From: Spirochaetales bacterium
GTDB lineage: Bacteria > Spirochaetota > Spirochaetia > DSM-27196 > PWMO01
Direction of reading: 5' to 3'
Assembly: GCA_007130025.1 (NCBI GenBank)
Contig: SLTF01000428.1
Coordinates: 1-7,852, forward strand
DNA length: 7,852 nt
Made by a program: the position numbers and the translations under genes. The first letter of the stretch is position 1; each line of letters begins with the position of its first letter. Shown here piece after piece: positions 5,593 to 7,852 of this stretch. Below the pieces are notes generated by a model. The model did no database searches. It had not been told where the DNA came from and worked only from the letters and a program-made list of their open reading frames with translations.

Positions 5593-7317
5593 TTATGCCT
5601 GAGACTCGGAAGCCGCGGGCAGATCCTTGGTCTTGATGAAGTCGATGATGAACACAATGTTCATCACGAACATGATAACCTGAATCACACCAACGGTGAT
5701 ACCGGTTGCGGGATTCACGCGGATGGTCGGCGGAATGACCACAACGGTGTACCACGCGATTGCCGCGGTTACCGTAATCCAGAGTCCGTACGCCGGAATC
5801 AGCGCGACGGTCGCTTTCTGCTTCAGCCGCTTGGCGACCCACGCGGTACCAGTCAACAACGCGATGGCGGCGACCAGCTGGTTTGCCGAGCCAAAGGCCG
5901 GCCACAGCAGCGAGAAGCTCCCGCTCCAGCCGAGCCAGATGCCGATGGCGGCGGGGATCAGCGAAGCAACCCAGCGGTTGGTCAGCGCGTTGTACAGGCC
6001 GTCTGCCTTGCCCTTGAGCGGACCGGCCATCTCGGCCACGCAGTAGCGACCAAGGCGGTTGGTGGTATCAAGCGTGGTCATGGCAAAGGATGAAACCCAC
6101 ATACCGGCGATAACGCGTAGGAAGTCCTGCGGGATGAAGTTGAGCCAGGTGCTCGCAACCATGGCCGCCCAGGTTTCGGAGAACATCGACGCACCGGGGA
6201 AGGTTGCCCCCATCATGCGGGTGTAGTTCTCGCCCCAGTTGGCGGTGGTGATTGCCTGGCCGGCGGTGTTCATGACCTGCGCGCCGAAACCGGCAACCGC
6301 AATCACAACGATGGTGGAGAGAAATCCCTCGACGAGCATCGCGCCGTAGCCGATTGGGAGTACGGCTTTTTCGCTGGTGATCTGCTTGGAGGTGGTTCCC
6401 GAACCAACCAGGGAGTGGAAGCCCGAAAGCGATCCACAAGCGATAATGAGCGGGATTACCGGCCAGAACGGTGTTGGCTGACCTGCTACAACAACCGGTG
6501 AAAAGGTGGTAAACGCCGGTGCGGCAAACGATCCAAAGGCAAAGATCGACGCGAAACCACCGATGATCAACCCGAAGTAGAGCAGGAAGGCATTGAGGTA
6601 GTCACGTGGCTGAAGCAGCACGTTGACGGGCAACGCCGACGCGATGATGATGTAGAAGAACATGAAGAGGAACCACGCGTTGCGCGGTGCAACAATCGGG
6701 AAGGTAGCGCCCGCCCAGATGGTACCAATGAGCATCACGATACCGATCAGGGTGCTGACAATAAACGGTAGTTTGGTCTTGTAGATCAGGAATCCAAGGA
6801 TAACCGCGGCGATCAGCAGGTAGATGGTTGCCGCGGGGATGGCGGGATTGGCCATGAACATTCCGCCGATAACGGCCGCGAATGCCGCCACCACCAGCAC
6901 CAGCAGGAAGAACACCAGGTAGTAAAAGAGCTTCCCGGTGCGCTTGGTGATGAGGTCCGATGCCACAAACTGGATCGATTTGCCGTCGTAGCGAACCGAC
7001 GCCATGATCGAGAGGTAGTCGTGCACCGCACCAATAAAGATGTTGCCAAACCACACCCACGCCAGGGCCGGCACCCAGCCCCACGCCATCGCGAGAACCG
7101 GACCGACGATGGGGGCCGCCCCTGCCACGGATGCGAAATGGTGGCCAAACAGCACCGACGTACGTGCCGGTACGAAGTCCACGCCGTCATAGAGCCGGTG
7201 CGCCGGCGTCTGGTTGGCATTGTCTGCTTTCACGGTCACCGTCTCGAGACGCTTCCCGTATGTAAAATAGAGAACAGTGTACACCACTATTCCCACTACC
7301 GCGATGATGGTTGTCAT
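5593..7317 (-). CDS. cstA: CstA family (carbon starvation protein A) permease, short form
   Basis: The polytopic inner-membrane protein has 574 residues and well over ten hydrophobic segments. CstA proteins of enterobacteria import peptides or pyruvate when preferred carbon runs out. Signature stretches are FGHHFASVAGAAPIVGP at residues 57-73, GAVHDYLSIMASVRYDGKSI at 96-115, ALPVNVLLQPRDYLNAF at 228-244, GFHSLVGSGTTSKQI at 299-313, TTLDTTNRLGRY at 414-425 and LWPAFGSANQLVAA at 471-484. The length is clearly below the roughly 700 residues of E. coli CstA and fits the shorter subfamily found in many anaerobes and archaea. The ATG at 7317-7315 follows GAGGAGGG at 7333-7326, and a promoter match lies further upstream. 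It is the first of four tightly packed genes; the next starts 13 bases after its stop. Substrate is not readable from sequence; pyruvate or small peptides are the family expectation. The gene symbol rests on family membership, not proven equivalence. Confidence 0.93.
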   Translation of the reverse strand: MTTIIAVVGIVVYTVLYFTYGKRLETVTVKADNANQTPAHRLYDGVDFVPARTSVLFGHHFASVAGAAPIVGPVLAMAWGWVPALAWVWFGNIFIGAVHDYLSIMASVRYDGKSIQFVASDLITKRTGKLFYYLVFFLLVLVVAAFAAVIGGMFMANPAIPAATIYLLIAAVILGFLIYKTKLPFIVSTLIGIVMLIGTIWAGATFPIVAPRNAWFLFMFFYIIIASALPVNVLLQPRDYLNAFLLYFGLIIGGFASIFAFGSFAAPAFTTFSPVVVAGQPTPFWPVIPLIIACGSLSGFHSLVGSGTTSKQITSEKAVLPIGYGAMLVEGFLSTIVVIAVAGFGAQVMNTAGQAITTANWGENYTRMMGATFPGASMFSETWAAMVASTWLNFIPQDFLRVIAGMWVSSFAMTTLDTTNRLGRYCVAEMAGPLKGKADGLYNALTNRWVASLIPAAIGIWLGWSGSFSLLWPAFGSANQLVAAIALLTGTAWVAKRLKQKATVALIPAYGLWITVTAAIAWYTVVVIPPTIRVNPATGITVGVIQVIMFVMNIVFIIDFIKTKDLPAASESQA

Positions 7318-7325
7318 CGTTTTGT

Positions 7326-7333
7326 CCCTCCTC
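7326..7333 (-). promoter_or_regulatory. Strong ribosome binding site of cstA
   Basis: GAGGAGGG on the minus strand lies eight bases before the ATG at 7317 and fixes the cstA start. It is the strongest ribosome site in the window, in contrast to the weak leaders of the two rightward genes. Confidence 0.75.
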
Positions 7334-7362
7334 TCGGATTCGGAAATGTAACAATATCGCTC

Positions 7363-7391
7363 ATGCTATATCGATTTTCATCGGCCGTCAA
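7363..7391 (-). promoter_or_regulatory. Putative sigma70-type promoter of the cstA unit
   Basis: On the minus strand, TTGACG (7391-7386; 5 of 6 to consensus) is followed after 17 bases by TAGCAT (7368-7363; 4 of 6). A start near 7356 would give a leader of about 40 bases that includes the ribosome site. The motif CGATAT occurs twice 14 bases apart (7373-7368 and 7359-7354), flanking the -10 box and the likely start. It could be a regulator site but is short enough to be chance. The rest of the gap from 7318 to 7450 shows no other clear element. Confidence 0.5.
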
Positions 7392-7450
7392 CCGAAAGTT
7401 TTCTTTTCGACCTTTTGGCTCTCGCGCCATTGTTCAGGCGGCGGGAAAGC

Positions 7451-7837
7451 TCAGGGAGGCGCGGCAATACTGATCAATGCGGAGCGCAGGCGAACGAGGG
7501 TTTCTTCGAGCGAAGGGGTCGCGGGATTCAGGACCACCGAAAAACAGTCGGTTTTTCCGTAAAACCCGATGTGAATGATGCTCGAGTGGTCATCAAAGGC
7601 ATCAAAGAGCGCGACCATTCGATCCCGGTGCCACTGGTTGAACGCCAGAACAAGGAACTCCTCATCCGGTAATCCGGTCCGGCTCATATCGGCAATATCG
7701 TCCAGTTGTACCCGGCCCTGTTCGAAGTGGCGTCGCGACACGATATGCGCTTCGCCCGCGGGGAGTTCCGCGGCGGTGATACTCAGAATGAGCGAATCCC
7801 CGCGGCCGGTAAGGTGGGTGATGGGAGCGTAAAACAT
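7451..7837 (-). CDS. Unrecognised protein, possibly the C-terminal end of a longer gene
   Basis: The frame ends at TGA 7453-7451. The first ATG in the window is at 7837 and would give 128 residues, but the frame stays open for the five codons to the window edge and no ribosome site is visible in those 15 bases, so the true start may lie outside. The sequence is soluble-looking, without membrane spans or a signal peptide. Strand-like stretches are SLILSITAAEL (15-25), EFLVLAF (60-66) and SIIHIGFYG (86-94), with an acidic middle (LDDIADM, FDAFDDH) and single C98. The end (SLEETLVRLRSALISI, 109-124) looks helical. I do not recognise a family or active site. Its stop is 133 bases upstream of cstA, which has its own promoter, so it need not belong to that unit. 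Confidence 0.6.
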   Translation of the reverse strand: MFYAPITHLTGRGDSLILSITAAELPAGEAHIVSRRHFEQGRVQLDDIADMSRTGLPDEEFLVLAFNQWHRDRMVALFDAFDDHSSIIHIGFYGKTDCFSVVLNPATPSLEETLVRLRSALISIAAPP

Positions 7838-7852
7838 CGTATGGCGAGGCGC

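Noticed and set aside
5580..5657. Longer N-terminus for the 102-aa protein
   Set aside because: The 26 added residues are read out of frame from cstA and are Ser/Arg/Pro-rich; the ATG at 5579 has a strong ribosome site.
5545..6093. Plus-strand frame of 182 codons opposite the cstA 3' end
   Set aside because: Its sequence is low-complexity (Gly, His, Asn, Arg) and antisense to conserved CstA motifs.
7418..7431. Small inverted repeat TGGC...GCCA downstream of the 128-codon frame
   Set aside because: The stem is only four pairs and no T-run follows on the minus strand, so it is not a credible terminator.

Overview
This is a compact, gene-dense bacterial window. It is moderately GC-rich by eye, and eight protein-coding genes fill almost all of it. 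I see no RNA genes, insertion sequences, CRISPR arrays or long repeats. No gene-free stretch exceeds about 135 bases. The organism cannot be named from the sequence. Strong AGGAG-type ribosome sites, sigma70-like promoter matches and ordinary bacterial families point to a bacterium; a spirochaete-like or other non-model lineage is only a guess.

Left part (1-3624). A partial calcineurin-like metallophosphoesterase runs leftward off the window edge. It starts only 14 bases from a rightward gene for a membrane-anchored phosphotransferase or sulfatase-like enzyme of the LtaS/alkaline phosphatase superfamily. About 40 bases further on is a D-3-phosphoglycerate dehydrogenase (SerA) with an ACT domain, which makes the first intermediate of serine synthesis. 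The two rightward genes have weak or no Shine-Dalgarno sequences, and both have promoter-like hexamers placed so that a transcript could begin at or next to the ATG.

Middle and right part (3602-7317, minus strand). Four genes read leftward with tight spacing (13, 10 and 60 bases), each with a recognisable ribosome site: a short-form CstA family permease (574 aa), a 102-aa small protein, a cysteine-free ArsA/Get3-like ATPase (305 aa), and a 226-aa protein with one N-terminal membrane anchor. A promoter (TTGACG, 17 bases, TAGCAT) and a GAGGAGGG ribosome site precede cstA. The layout suggests one transcription unit in which an ATPase of the anion-pump/tail-anchor family serves, or is served by, a CstA transporter together with two uncharacterised partners. 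This is the most interesting content of the window. The last gene of the unit overlaps the 3' end of serA by 23 bases, tail to tail.

Right edge (7451-7852). An unrecognised leftward reading frame of at least 128 codons ends 133 bases upstream of cstA. It stays open to the window edge, so it may be the end of a longer gene.
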